DNA from: JAMLHH01 sp964653095
GTDB taxonomy: Bacteria > Bacteroidota > Bacteroidia > Chitinophagales > JADIYW01
Direction of reading: 5' to 3'
Assembly (NCBI GenBank): GCA_964653095.1
Contig: CAZZEH010000016.1
Span: forward strand, 10,532-74,531
DNA length: 64,000 nucleotides
Both the position numbers and the translations under genes were made by a program. How positions within the stretch are numbered: the first letter of the stretch is position 1; the number at the start of each line of letters is the position of its first letter. Of this stretch, positions 7,981-17,453 are shown piece after piece. Under the pieces are notes generated by a model. It was not told the DNA's origin. It did not search any database and worked only from the letters and a program-made list of their open reading frames with translations.

Positions 7981-10900
7981 TTATCTCAATAAGACTAATT
8001 TTTGGTATTTATGTGCTTTTCTTCCACTGCTGTCCTTTACAGTGACCTTATAAATATATACACCTTTCCCTATTTTATCCCCATACTCATCCAGCCCGTC
8101 CCAGTTTAATTTATTAAATCTTCTTGACTCTGAAATTTCGGATGTCTGCAACGTTTTCACCAATTTACCGTTCACAGTGTATATCTCTATTCGAATATCC
8201 AAAAAATCACCCGGTCTGTTGTGTTCAAAGCTGAATTGTGTGTTGGTCGTAAACGGATTAGGGTAGTTCAGGACATAATACAACGCCATATTTGGATTGT
8301 CTTCCACTATAAATTCGGTATAGCCCTCTCCGGAATTATTTAGCACATCCCAAGCTTTTACATTTATTTTGTATCGTCCGTCTTCCAAGTCATTAAAGGG
8401 ATATTTGACCGCTCCCTTAGTAAAATCACCTACTTCTTCTTCATAGAAAGTATTCAGAATAATAGGATTTTTTGAGTCTTCGTTTAAAATTGCCGTAATA
8501 TCATGCCCCAGGCCCGTACCTGAAGTATTTATACCGCTTTCGTCCTCAAGCTTAACGTACAGCATTGAATTTTTCTCTGCCATACCGCCAAAAACAAAAT
8601 TTTCATCATCGATATATACTTCAACCAATGGTCCGGCATTGTCCTGAGGCACACTGTCTGCCACTCCGCCAATCGTTACATCAAAATCATGACCTATGGC
8701 ATCCCATTGTTCATTTTCACCGTAGTAACTCAGTTTGGCATTTCCAAAATTATAATTGATATCCTTCGGCACTATAAAGGTCAGTTCAAATTTACCGCCT
8801 TTGGCTTTCGCCCGACCTCTATATACAATACTGTTGCGCGTCTTAAATTTAAAAACCGGGCTGGAAGCATCATTGCCTATGGTACTCTGCTCAATCATTT
8901 TGTCAAATACAGACACGTGAACTATACCGTCAAAATCCTGAGCCAAAGTATTGTTTTTTCTGACCTCACCCCTGATTGTTAGTTTGTCAAGCGACTTGAT
9001 TGTATCTGTTGGCGTGTTATAAGACAGAAGTTCTGTGGTGACGACCTCATTTTGCGGGAAAGCTAATTTAAGTGCCGGGTCTCCAAACAATGCAAACTTT
9101 CTGTTATTTTCCCGGGTATTGGTTCTGTTTTTGGTTTTCAAAAAAACATCTCCTAAGACTACATTTCCCGAACCGGAATTTTCAAATAAATCTGTGACAA
9201 AATTTTCATTAATTGTCTTGTTTTTATCCGAAAACACCAAGCGCGTCGTACTGACTAATGCGATTGCCCCACCATCTCTTTTTAATAACACTCTTTCTCC
9301 GGCAGAATATCGGGTCGGTATATCAAATCTGGTAAATTCACAAGTGGCGGTACAGAACAAAAACAGCTTATCCTTATTATTCCAATTATTGATTTCGTTA
9401 AAAGTAATCACCTTTTCATGCGTTAATCCGTTAGGACCACCATGTCCCACAAAATTTAAATAAAATAATCCTTTGTAAATTCCATTATTGATAGCTTCTG
9501 TGACATCCGGATATCTGTGGCCTCCTGATACAGATTGTTGTTTGAAGGCATCGAGATAAATTTTTGAGACATTGAAATCCGCATAATTATTCTGAACAAT
9601 ATTTGCAATTAAATCCGTATCTCTAATGTGAATATTATTGTCTTCATCGTCCGCAATAAATGCTGTTGTCGCACGCCAATCACCATAAGATTCGCTGCTA
9701 TAATATCTTTTTACCTTATCTACTGCATCCTGTGCTTTCTCATGACTGTCCGCCGGTATTCTTCCAATAGCAATATCCAAATAATGTGTAGTCGTGCTGA
9801 TAATATTATCTCCTTCCGAATCATCCAAGAAGCCGAAATAGTCATCTGTTACATAGGTAACCACTTCTTCAAAAGACTGCGGACTCTGATATGAAGGGAG
9901 CAAAAATTCTCCCAATTCTTTATTGTCATAATTACCGCTTCCGAAGAGCAGCAAATATTTGGGCGCAGTTCCCGGTTCATTCAGCGCCCTGTCGTAAAAC
10001 ATTTTGGCAAAATTTCTTATTGCAGACAAATCATTATTTCCGGACGAAAACTCATTAAATATCTCTTCCACATCCACCACATGATATGTCAACCCTTCAT
10101 GCTCCAAATGAAATTCGCCAATCTCTTTTGCGTACGGGATAAAAGATTCTCTGGTTACTATCAGATAATCGACCTGTTTCAATCCATGCAAATTTTGATT
10201 TTCTATCCTTCCGAATGGAATCGGCGTAAGCTTGGGTGAATCAAATACCGCAAACTCTCTCAATACAGAAGTTTCTGCCTTAAATACACCATCAGAAGTT
10301 TTAATCTGTTGAATATTAAATAAATCCGTGACATCCCAGAGTGTGAGATTTGAGTTCCAGTTTTTTATCCTAAATTGAGATATGGTATTGCTATCCACAG
10401 AAGTCAATGATCTGAAACTAAAATTATTTTGTCTGTAAACTAATTCTCGGACCACCTGAGCAGTAATAAAATCCGGCCAGGCTTTGGCACTATAGTCCGG
10501 TCTGTTATAATCAATAATCACAGAAAAGCCCGGCTTTACCTGATTGGTTTCATAAGATGCTTTAGCGTAGTTGGCGGCATTGGCCAAAGTAGATGTCCCT
10601 GTCGGCGGAATGGAAACATTGCCAAGGGCAAAACTTTCTGTTCTGACCTGAAACGAATTCAATAATGAAGATGATTTGGCCGCTAACCCCAGCGAAATTA
10701 TTGCAGGTGAACTCTGTATTATATCCGGAAAATTAAAATTATAGACCAATTGGTTGGCAGCACCTATCTCATGTCCTAGCCAGATTCTGCCGGAGGCTAA
10801 CAGGTTATTAATATCTTCCTCATAGTGTTTGTAATCATCGTAGGAAGTGATATCAACCGAATGCGGTGCAGAAACCTCGTTTCTCGTTTTGACTCTTTGT

Positions 10901-11724
10901 CCCTGTTCACCTTCAAAAGTGATAAAATAATTTTTAGTGTCGGTGTAAAGATTTTTTATGTGTACAAATCTTTCTTCATCTTCGCTATAAGTCCATTCTT
11001 CGGGACCTTCCAAATATGCCGTAACCGTTACTTCATGCCCGGAACCTTTCACTTCAATAGGAATCTCTCTGATATCATCCGTTCTCTCAGCCCCGGAAAG
11101 TTCCGGAAGCATACCGCCTCTGTGTCCGTATATTTTAATTTTATCGGATTGGATGTTTTCACTTTTAGCTCCTAATTTTTCAAAAAAAGAAGCATCTAAT
11201 TTATACACCCCGGATTCGTTCACACCAAACTTATACCAGACGCCGGAAGATAATTTTGAATATTCGGAATATTTCTGCGAAGCCATTCTGGCTCTCTTTC
11301 CAATATTATTTTCAGTAAAATCAATACTAAAACTGACTAACAACTCTATTCTATCTCCCATTCGTCTGAACGGCAAAACCTCCACCTGAGTCCATTCTTT
11401 CCTGCTCGCCTGTCCATAATCAAAACTTACACTCCAATCCTCAGGTACAGTACCAAACTGTACGTCTTTGAACTCTGCTAAGTTTATCAGCCTACTTTCA
11501 TGTACGCGGAAAGTGCCTTTCCAATTACCCTCTTTAATTATACTAAACACAGGCAAATATTGATGCTGCGCTGAAAAAGATGCTCCGGTAAAATTTAGTT
11601 TATCCGCATCGTCATCCCAAGCTATAGTGTATTCTTCAGCTTCTACATAGGTATAAACTGCGGGTAAGGCAAAGCAAATAAATATGGCAATCCATACTTT
11701 TGACAGCAGTTTCAATTCACGCAT
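7981..11724 (-). CDS. porU: T9SS sortase PorU (C25-family peptidase)
   Basis: 1247 residues: signal peptide; a large beta-rich N-terminal region; a gingipain-like C25 domain around residues 520-900 with the catalytic His in LNFVGHGGPNGL (about 760) and Cys in LFCTATCEFTRFD (about 793); beta-sandwich domains; and a C-terminal sorting-like domain (YVLNYPNPFTTNTQFSFEH … KGVYIYKVTVKD). PorU removes the C-terminal signal of T9SS cargo at the cell surface and attaches it to lipid. The catalytic dyad is intact, so the protein should be active. It lies immediately upstream of porV and divergent from gldJ. Confidence 0.95.
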   Translation of the reverse strand: MRELKLLSKVWIAIFICFALPAVYTYVEAEEYTIAWDDDADKLNFTGASFSAQHQYLPVFSIIKEGNWKGTFRVHESRLINLAEFKDVQFGTVPEDWSVSFDYGQASRKEWTQVEVLPFRRMGDRIELLVSFSIDFTENNIGKRARMASQKYSEYSKLSSGVWYKFGVNESGVYKLDASFFEKLGAKSENIQSDKIKIYGHRGGMLPELSGAERTDDIREIPIEVKGSGHEVTVTAYLEGPEEWTYSEDEERFVHIKNLYTDTKNYFITFEGEQGQRVKTRNEVSAPHSVDITSYDDYKHYEEDINNLLASGRIWLGHEIGAANQLVYNFNFPDIIQSSPAIISLGLAAKSSSLLNSFQVRTESFALGNVSIPPTGTSTLANAANYAKASYETNQVKPGFSVIIDYNRPDYSAKAWPDFITAQVVRELVYRQNNFSFRSLTSVDSNTISQFRIKNWNSNLTLWDVTDLFNIQQIKTSDGVFKAETSVLREFAVFDSPKLTPIPFGRIENQNLHGLKQVDYLIVTRESFIPYAKEIGEFHLEHEGLTYHVVDVEEIFNEFSSGNNDLSAIRNFAKMFYDRALNEPGTAPKYLLLFGSGNYDNKELGEFLLPSYQSPQSFEEVVTYVTDDYFGFLDDSEGDNIISTTTHYLDIAIGRIPADSHEKAQDAVDKVKRYYSSESYGDWRATTAFIADDEDNNIHIRDTDLIANIVQNNYADFNVSKIYLDAFKQQSVSGGHRYPDVTEAINNGIYKGLFYLNFVGHGGPNGLTHEKVITFNEINNWNNKDKLFLFCTATCEFTRFDIPTRYSAGERVLLKRDGGAIALVSTTRLVFSDKNKTINENFVTDLFENSGSGNVVLGDVFLKTKNRTNTRENNRKFALFGDPALKLAFPQNEVVTTELLSYNTPTDTIKSLDKLTIRGEVRKNNTLAQDFDGIVHVSVFDKMIEQSTIGNDASSPVFKFKTRNSIVYRGRAKAKGGKFELTFIVPKDINYNFGNAKLSYYGENEQWDAIGHDFDVTIGGVADSVPQDNAGPLVEVYIDDENFVFGGMAEKNSMLYVKLEDESGINTSGTGLGHDITAILNEDSKNPIILNTFYEEEVGDFTKGAVKYPFNDLEDGRYKINVKAWDVLNNSGEGYTEFIVEDNPNMALYYVLNYPNPFTTNTQFSFEHNRPGDFLDIRIEIYTVNGKLVKTLQTSEISESRRFNKLNWDGLDEYGDKIGKGVYIYKVTVKDSSGRKAHKYQKLVLLR

Positions 11725-11893
11725 AAAAACAATAAGCTTTAAAATAACCCGTTAAAGATAAAAAAGTTAAAGAAAGAGATTTATCGAATTTATTTCTTTA
11801 TTTTGACATTCAAAGTATTTAAGGATAATGTACCAAAGGTTATTTAACTAAGTTTTAGAAAAACATAAAATACAGAAATACGAAATCTTATAA

Positions 11894-11901
11894 TATATTT
11901 G
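11894..11901 (+). promoter_or_regulatory. -7 box of the gldJ promoter (TATATTTG)
   Basis: Exact match to the Bacteroidota -7 consensus TAnnTTTG, ending 31 bp before the gldJ ATG. I see no convincing TTG box about 19 bp upstream, so this is a partial promoter match. Confidence 0.5.
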
Positions 11902-11932
11902 CATAACTGAATAATTTAAGCTTAAACAAGAA

Positions 11933-13438
11933 ATGATCATTCGTAAACTAACAAAAGGATTTTTAGGAGTAGCTGTACTAAGCTTTATGCTCACCTCGTG
12001 CAGCAAGAAAGAAAAATCTGCTACTACAGGCTGGAACTATAATGACCCTAAGTGGGGAGGTTTTAGTGTAGCCAAAGAAAAAGAGCAAAAGACCGGACCT
12101 AATCTTGTCTTAATTGAAGGCGGAACTTTCGTGATGGGTGTAACAGAAGAAGATGTCACATACGAACACAATAACATTCCGAGAAGAGTTACAGTCGCTT
12201 CTTTTTATATGGACGAAACCGAAGTAGCCAATGTTCATTACAGAGAATATATCTATTGGTTAGAGAATATTTTTGGTCAGGACAATCCTGAAATTATCAG
12301 AAAAGCACTTCCTGACACTCTCTGCTGGAGAAGTGAACTGGCTTTCAACGAGCCTTATGTCACTCAATACTTTAGATTTCCGGCATACGACAACTATCCT
12401 GTGGTCGGTGTAACCTGGGAACAGGCAAGAGATTACAGCGAATGGAGATCTGACCGTGTAAATGAGTTGCTCCTTATTAAAAACGGATACTTAGAGTATT
12501 CTTCAGACCAACAAGGAGCCAATAACTTTAATACCGGAGCCTATGTGAGCGGGCAATATCAGGGTGCTCAGGGTAAGAAAACTATAAAAGACTACAATCC
12601 TAGTGGCGAAGGTACCCGAAATGTGAGTTTATCTGATGGTATCATTTTACCTGAGTACAGATTGCCTACAGAAGCCGAATGGGAATATGCTGCTTTGGCT
12701 CTGAAAGGAACTCAACCTATCGAAGGGGAAGAAGTGGTCGGAACAAGGAGAATTTATCCTTGGGACGGGGCTACAGTAAGGTATCAAAAACACAATAAAT
12801 ATCAGGGCATGATGCTGGCCAACTTTAAAAGAGGTCGCGGAGACTATATGGGTCTTGCAGGTGCACTTAACGACAAGGCTGACATTACTGCTGATATATA
12901 TTCCAATATGCCCAATGATTTTGGCTTGTTTAATATGGCAGGGAACGTTTCCGAATGGGTTGAGGACGTGTACAGACCTTTAACATTTGCCGATGCGATG
13001 GACTTAAACACTTTTAGAGGCAACGTATTTATGAAAGTAAAAACTGATGAGTCCAATGTACCTGAGTTAGATGAAGTAACCGGAAGAGTAGTTAAAGTGG
13101 TTCAGCCGGAAGAAGAACTTGAAAACAGAAGAAACTACAGAAGTGCTTATGCAATTGACTACGGTGATGGAGATGAGCGTTCACAAATTGTTTACGACGA
13201 AATGAATACACTCATCAGCGACAAAGCCAGAGTCTATAAAGGCGGTTCCTGGGCGGACAGAGCATTTTGGATGTCTCCCGGAACAAGAAGATACCTGAAT
13301 CAGGATCAGTCTTCTGCAACAATAGGATTTCGTTGTGCAATGATTAGATTAGGCTCCAGAGACGGAAGCAGAGACGGCGGAAATATGTTCTCAGAAGGAA
13401 GAAAAGCCAAAATTAAAAACGAGAAAGCAAGAAAATAA
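11933..13438 (+). CDS. gldJ: Gliding/T9SS lipoprotein GldJ
   Basis: 501 residues with lipobox LTSC (Cys23) and a formylglycine-generating-enzyme-like fold: LIEGGTFVMGVTEED near residue 60, FYMDETEVANVHYREYIYWL, YRLPTEAEWEYAAL, MAGNVSEWVEDVY, and KGGSWADRAFW … IGFRCAM. The position of the FGE catalytic Cys after GGSW is replaced, so enzymatic activity is not expected. Known GldJ is a lipoprotein required for gliding and for stability of GldK and the T9SS. The basic C-terminal tail (GRKAKIKNEKARK) is typical of the protein. It is divergent from porU and ends in a clear terminator. Confidence 0.92.
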   Translation: MIIRKLTKGFLGVAVLSFMLTSCSKKEKSATTGWNYNDPKWGGFSVAKEKEQKTGPNLVLIEGGTFVMGVTEEDVTYEHNNIPRRVTVASFYMDETEVANVHYREYIYWLENIFGQDNPEIIRKALPDTLCWRSELAFNEPYVTQYFRFPAYDNYPVVGVTWEQARDYSEWRSDRVNELLLIKNGYLEYSSDQQGANNFNTGAYVSGQYQGAQGKKTIKDYNPSGEGTRNVSLSDGIILPEYRLPTEAEWEYAALALKGTQPIEGEEVVGTRRIYPWDGATVRYQKHNKYQGMMLANFKRGRGDYMGLAGALNDKADITADIYSNMPNDFGLFNMAGNVSEWVEDVYRPLTFADAMDLNTFRGNVFMKVKTDESNVPELDEVTGRVVKVVQPEEELENRRNYRSAYAIDYGDGDERSQIVYDEMNTLISDKARVYKGGSWADRAFWMSPGTRRYLNQDQSSATIGFRCAMIRLGSRDGSRDGGNMFSEGRKAKIKNEKARK

Positions 13439-13458
13439 TTCCATCATAATTTCAAAGA

Positions 13459-13488
13459 AGAGGTTGCTTAAAACAGCAGCCTCTTTTT
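13459..13488. terminator. Bidirectional terminator between gldJ and dusB
   Basis: Ten-base stem AGAGGTTGCT/AGCAGCCTCT with one G-U pair and a six-base loop, followed by TTTT on the plus strand. It begins 20 bp after the gldJ stop and ends 62 bp before the dusB stop, between convergent genes. Confidence 0.85.
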
Positions 13489-13550
13489 GTTTGTGTTAGT
13501 TCCAATTTAATATTTCTCAGAAAACTATGCCGAACAGATGGTCTTTTCGG

Positions 13551-14552
13551 TCAGGCGGGAACAGCTAAATTCCCTTTATACACTTCTTCGATTAATTCGT
13601 TGAGGATGCCGTAAATCTCATCGATATCCACAGAAGTGACCAATCTGGTTCTGTACGGCTTAATATTTGGGACTCCTCTGAAATAATTGGCATAATGCCG
13701 TCGCATTTCAATAATGCCGAGTCTCTCCCCTTTCCACTCTACAGACTTTTCCAGATGCATCCGAACAGCCTCTGCCCGTGCTTCGACATTCGGATCCGGC
13801 ACAATAGTTCGGTCTTTCAGAAAAGATTTAATCTGATTAAAAATCCAAGGGAAACCGATTGCAGCCCTGCCAATCATAATGCCGTCCACACCATATCGAT
13901 TTTTATATTCCAAAGCTTTTTCAGGAGAATCAATATCTCCGTTGCCAAAAATCGGAATATGCATTCTCGGATTATTCTTTACTTCTCCAATTAAAGTCCA
14001 ATCTGCGGTACCCTTATACATTTGCTTGCGTGTCCGTCCATGTATTGCCAAAGCTTTAATTCCCACATCCTGAAGCCTTTCTGCCACCTCTACTATATTT
14101 TTGGAATCATCGTCCCATCCGAGCCGTGTCTTGACTGTAACAGGTTTATTGGTAGCCCGGATAACCTGACCAGTCAGGCGCACCATCTTGTCTATGTCCT
14201 GAAGAATACCCGCACCCGCCATTTTACACACTACTTTTTTGACAGGACACCCAAAATTAATATCAATAATATCTGGATTGGCCTTTTCGATAATTTGGGC
14301 AGACTGTACCATCGCATCTTCTTCCCCCCCAAATACCTGAATGCCCATCGGCCTCTCATAATCATAGATATCTAATTTCTGTACACTTTTATAAGCATCT
14401 CTAATCAAACCTTCTGAAGATATAAACTCTGTGTACATCAAATCCGCTCCGTGTTTTTTGCATAATGCACGAAAAGGCGGGTCACTGACATCCTCCATAG
14501 GTGCCAGTATTATGGGAAAATCCCCCAAGGATATATTTTCAATTTTTACCAC
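13551..14552 (-). CDS. dusB: tRNA-dihydrouridine synthase B
   Basis: 333 residues. FMN-dependent reduction of uridine to dihydrouridine in the tRNA D-loop. Family signs: LAPMEDVSDPPFR at the start of the TIM barrel, DINFGCPVKKV with the catalytic Cys near residue 102, VKTRLGWD, HGRTRKQMYKG, and the flavin phosphate-binding GNGDIDSPE and DGIMIGRAAIG. Length is normal for DusB. It is a single-gene unit convergent with gldJ and divergent from the CPBP protease gene, with a TATATTTG box at 14566-14573. Confidence 0.95.
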   Translation of the reverse strand: MVKIENISLGDFPIILAPMEDVSDPPFRALCKKHGADLMYTEFISSEGLIRDAYKSVQKLDIYDYERPMGIQVFGGEEDAMVQSAQIIEKANPDIIDINFGCPVKKVVCKMAGAGILQDIDKMVRLTGQVIRATNKPVTVKTRLGWDDDSKNIVEVAERLQDVGIKALAIHGRTRKQMYKGTADWTLIGEVKNNPRMHIPIFGNGDIDSPEKALEYKNRYGVDGIMIGRAAIGFPWIFNQIKSFLKDRTIVPDPNVEARAEAVRMHLEKSVEWKGERLGIIEMRRHYANYFRGVPNIKPYRTRLVTSVDIDEIYGILNELIEEVYKGNLAVPA

Positions 14553-14565
14553 TTAAAAAACTATG

Positions 14566-14573
14566 CAAATATA
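14566..14573 (-). promoter_or_regulatory. -7 box of the dusB promoter (TATATTTG)
   Basis: On the minus strand the sequence is TATATTTG, an exact TAnnTTTG match, 13 bp before the dusB ATG. No clear -33 TTG box is visible. Confidence 0.5.
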
Positions 14574-14652
14574 CTGAAATACTTTACTGTAATTCACGTC
14601 AGGTGATTCAATGCTATATCCGAAACAGATAATCCCGTAACTTAGCTTCAGC

Positions 14653-15567
14653 ATGATGAATAATTCAAATCGAAATCTTGGTTTTTATTTGGTGAGACTG
14701 TTTATTTTATCCGTTCTCGGTACTGTCACAGCCCAATATGCAGGAGTTTTACTAATCAATTTTAAGTATGGTTTACAAGACATCTCCGGACTTTTGGAAC
14801 TCACTAAAAAAGTACCGGAGGCTTGGGATACAGTTCGAATAATACAGCTTATTCATTCCTGCCTTTCTTTCCTTCTTCCGGCAGTAATAGTGTGGAAGAT
14901 ATTTTCGGGAAAATTTTCTATGGCATTTCCAAAGGCACAAAGAAGCACCCTAATTGTATTCGCTGTAGTACCCATTTTACTGTTTTTGTTTTTCCCGCTC
15001 GCTCAGTCTTTTTATGTGTTTAATCAGAATATACAATTCTTCGAACCTTTGCACAGCATCATGCAAAATACGGAACAGCAAATGAATGCCACGATTCTGG
15101 GTATGCTGTCAGATCATTCTGTGCGGGCTGTTTTTTTCAATTTCATAGTCATAGCAATAGCCGCGGCAATTATTGAAGAAGTTTTTTTCAGAGGTGTCCT
15201 TCAAAGGATATTAATGCATTACATCGACCCGCACGTGGCGATATTTATTGCGGCATTTATTTTCAGTACCGTTCACTTTCAGTTTTTTGGTCTTCTGCCG
15301 AGACTCGCACTGGGAATTTTCTTTGGCTATCTTTTTTGGCACACCCGAAGACTTACTATCCCCATTTTTACTCATGCTCTGTTTAATGGTACTCAGCTTG
15401 CTGCATTCTATCTGATGCCCGAATCCGCAGGAAATATGCAGACCGCCGAACAGGCATCTGTCCCTGTTTCAGTTACAATAACTTCCACTTTTTTATTTTT
15501 TAGTTTGTACTTTGTACTTTATCAGTCATTAATAAAAAAAACATTCGAAGTACATGACACCAAATAA
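14653..15567 (+). CDS. CPBP-family intramembrane metalloprotease
   Basis: 304 residues, about eight membrane helices. The Abi/CPBP motifs are complete: IIEEVFFRGVLQRIL (EExxxR, Glu near residue 175), FSTVHFQFFG and THALFNGTQ, which in studied members coordinate zinc at the membrane active site. Families of this type process prenylated peptides or protect against bacteriocins; the substrate here is unknown. It leads a rightward run and overlaps the DUF2007 gene by 14 bp, so the two are probably translated from one mRNA. Confidence 0.9.
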   Translation: MMNNSNRNLGFYLVRLFILSVLGTVTAQYAGVLLINFKYGLQDISGLLELTKKVPEAWDTVRIIQLIHSCLSFLLPAVIVWKIFSGKFSMAFPKAQRSTLIVFAVVPILLFLFFPLAQSFYVFNQNIQFFEPLHSIMQNTEQQMNATILGMLSDHSVRAVFFNFIVIAIAAAIIEEVFFRGVLQRILMHYIDPHVAIFIAAFIFSTVHFQFFGLLPRLALGIFFGYLFWHTRRLTIPIFTHALFNGTQLAAFYLMPESAGNMQTAEQASVPVSVTITSTFLFFSLYFVLYQSLIKKTFEVHDTK

Positions 15568-15763
15568 TTGGGTACTTTTGTCTTCATTCCATCAGAAATA
15601 TAAATCTGATATGCTGATAAACGCTTTAAAGGAGAAAAATATACCGTATCGAATTATCGATAAATTTGACAGTGCATTTAATTTTATTGGAAGAGTGGAA
15701 GTATATGTAGAACGTCCCAATCTGATTAAGGCTTTGTACATAAAAGAAAACCTAAACTTATGA
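15554..15763 (+). CDS. DUF2007-family small protein
   Basis: 69 residues with the DUF2007 pattern: an N-terminal strand, a helix (KYKSDMLINALKEKNIPYRI), a loop, and IGRVEVYVERPNLIKALYIKE. The family is described as a putative signal-transducing fold resembling a PII-like ferredoxin domain; no function is established. It overlaps the CPBP gene by 14 bp and cdsA by 4 bp (ATGA), indicating a tightly coupled operon. Confidence 0.8.
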   Translation: MTPNNWVLLSSFHQKYKSDMLINALKEKNIPYRIIDKFDSAFNFIGRVEVYVERPNLIKALYIKENLNL

Positions 15764-16611
15764 ATGAGTTAGTACAAAGAATTATTACCGGTATCATTTT
15801 CGTAGTCATTCTAATAGGAGGAGTCATTTGGAACGAGTACTCTTTCATGTTGCTCTTCAGCCTGATTACCATATTGTCCATCAATGAATATTACAATATT
15901 ATTCACGAGAAGCTGAATGCAGGTGAAGATTGGAAAACTCTGTATAAATTTTTAAGTACTATTTTTGGTACGTTAGTTTTTGCTATTATTTTCTTAGTTT
16001 CCAGTGGCAAAATATCTTTGATATATCTGACGTTAGTCGCTGCATTCCCGTTGTGCTGGTTTGTAATTGAAATGTATCACGAATCCAATTCGCCTTTTAC
16101 CAATGTCAGTTATAACTCAATGGCTTTGTTTTACATTGCTATTCCTTTTAGTTCAGCCTGCTTTTTAGTGTTTAAAAAAGGTGGTGATATTTACGACTTC
16201 AAATTTCTTCTTGCCATTTTATTTTTTGCGTGGGCTAATGATTCCTGGGCATATCTGACCGGCAGATATTTCGGAAAGCATAAATTATTTGAGCGAATTT
16301 CTCCCAACAAGACATGGGAGGGCTTTTTGGGCGGTGCCGCAGCAGCTTTTATCTTTTCTTTTTTAGTGTACTATGTTTATAATTATTACGGGATTTCCGA
16401 AACCGAATTGTATCACTTTATCGCTATGGCAGGGATTACGGTCGTCACCAGTACATACGGAGACCTTGCCGAATCCATGATAAAAAGAAATCTTAACATC
16501 AAAGATACCGGACATGTTTTGCCGGGTCACGGTGGTCTGCTCGATCGGTTTGACGGACTGATTTTTGCAATTCCTGCCTGTTCGCTTTATATTATTGCTT
16601 CCGGTCTGTAA
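15760..16611 (+). CDS. cdsA: Phosphatidate cytidylyltransferase
   Basis: 283 residues with about eight membrane helices. It makes CDP-diacylglycerol from phosphatidate and CTP, the entry to phospholipid synthesis. The signature near the C-terminus is intact: SPNKTWEGFLGG, then GDLAESMIKRNLNIKDTG and LPGHGGLLDRFDG, containing the Asp/Glu residues that bind Mg. The start overlaps the DUF2007 stop by ATGA. Next gene cmk follows after 36 bp. Confidence 0.96.
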   Translation: MNELVQRIITGIIFVVILIGGVIWNEYSFMLLFSLITILSINEYYNIIHEKLNAGEDWKTLYKFLSTIFGTLVFAIIFLVSSGKISLIYLTLVAAFPLCWFVIEMYHESNSPFTNVSYNSMALFYIAIPFSSACFLVFKKGGDIYDFKFLLAILFFAWANDSWAYLTGRYFGKHKLFERISPNKTWEGFLGGAAAAFIFSFLVYYVYNYYGISETELYHFIAMAGITVVTSTYGDLAESMIKRNLNIKDTGHVLPGHGGLLDRFDGLIFAIPACSLYIIASGL

Positions 16612-16647
16612 CTATTTTTTTGGCCTTAAAAGTGTTTTTGTTCAAAA

Positions 16648-17334
16648 ATGTCTTTAAAAAAAATCAACATTGCCATTGACGGCCACAGCGGTTGCGGTAA
16701 GTCCACTACTGCCAAAGCCGTCGCGGAAGTTTTAAACTACACCTATATTGATACCGGAGCCATGTACCGTGCGGTGACACTGTACTTTTTGAAAAATGAT
16801 GTGGATATTAATCATGTAGAATCCGTTACAAATGCTCTGCAAAATATTCACATTGATTTTCGGGATGTAGAAAGGCAAAGTTTCAGACATCTCTTTTTGA
16901 ATAATCGGGATGTGGAAGAAGAAATACGTTCACTTCATGTAGCAAGTCACGTTTCCGCTGTAGCGGCAATTTCTTCCGTACGGACAGCATTGGTCAGATT
17001 ACAAAGACAAATAGGAGAAAAAAAAGGTGTCGTAATGGACGGCAGAGATATTGGCACTGTGGTATTCCCGAATGCAGAATGTAAGTTTTTTATGACTGCA
17101 AGTATAGAAGTCCGTACCGAAAGAAGAATTTTGGAAATGAAAGCCAAAGGAGAGGATGTTTCTTTTGAGTCTGTCCGGGAAAACCTGCAAAAACGGGACG
17201 AAATTGACAGCAATCGCGCGGACTCTCCGCTCAAAATGGCGGAAGATGCCATTTTAATTGATACCACTCATCTGACTTTTGATGAGCAGGTAAGCTTAGT
17301 TCTGAGCCACATCCAAAATAAACTCAAAGATTAA
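16648..17334 (+). CDS. cmk: Cytidylate kinase
   Basis: 228 residues. Phosphorylates CMP/dCMP with ATP in the cytoplasm. P-loop GHSGCGKST at residues 12-20, then YIDTGAMYRAVT, VMDGRDIGTVVFPNA and the lid region RTERRILEMKAKG. Its place after cdsA makes sense because CDP/CTP supply feeds CDP-diacylglycerol synthesis, though co-location may be incidental. 120 bp separate it from the symporter gene. Confidence 0.96.
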   Translation: MSLKKINIAIDGHSGCGKSTTAKAVAEVLNYTYIDTGAMYRAVTLYFLKNDVDINHVESVTNALQNIHIDFRDVERQSFRHLFLNNRDVEEEIRSLHVASHVSAVAAISSVRTALVRLQRQIGEKKGVVMDGRDIGTVVFPNAECKFFMTASIEVRTERRILEMKAKGEDVSFESVRENLQKRDEIDSNRADSPLKMAEDAILIDTTHLTFDEQVSLVLSHIQNKLKD

Positions 17335-17453
17335 TCGGAAATACCGAATAGTTGCCAAATTCTTTCTTTCACAAATTGATAGCAGACTATTTAAGATATT
17401 TTTTAGATTAGTGTTTTATAATATTTCATCGTTTAGAAACTCTGTCATACTGA

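Noticed and set aside
9035..9463. Plus-strand 142-codon frame opposite porU
   Set aside because: Shadow of the PorU C25 region, whose catalytic residues are read from the minus strand.
11933..13438. Formylglycine-generating (sulfatase-modifying) enzyme
   Set aside because: The fold matches but the catalytic Cys after GGSW is absent, it is a lipoprotein, and it sits beside porU-porV, so GldJ fits better.
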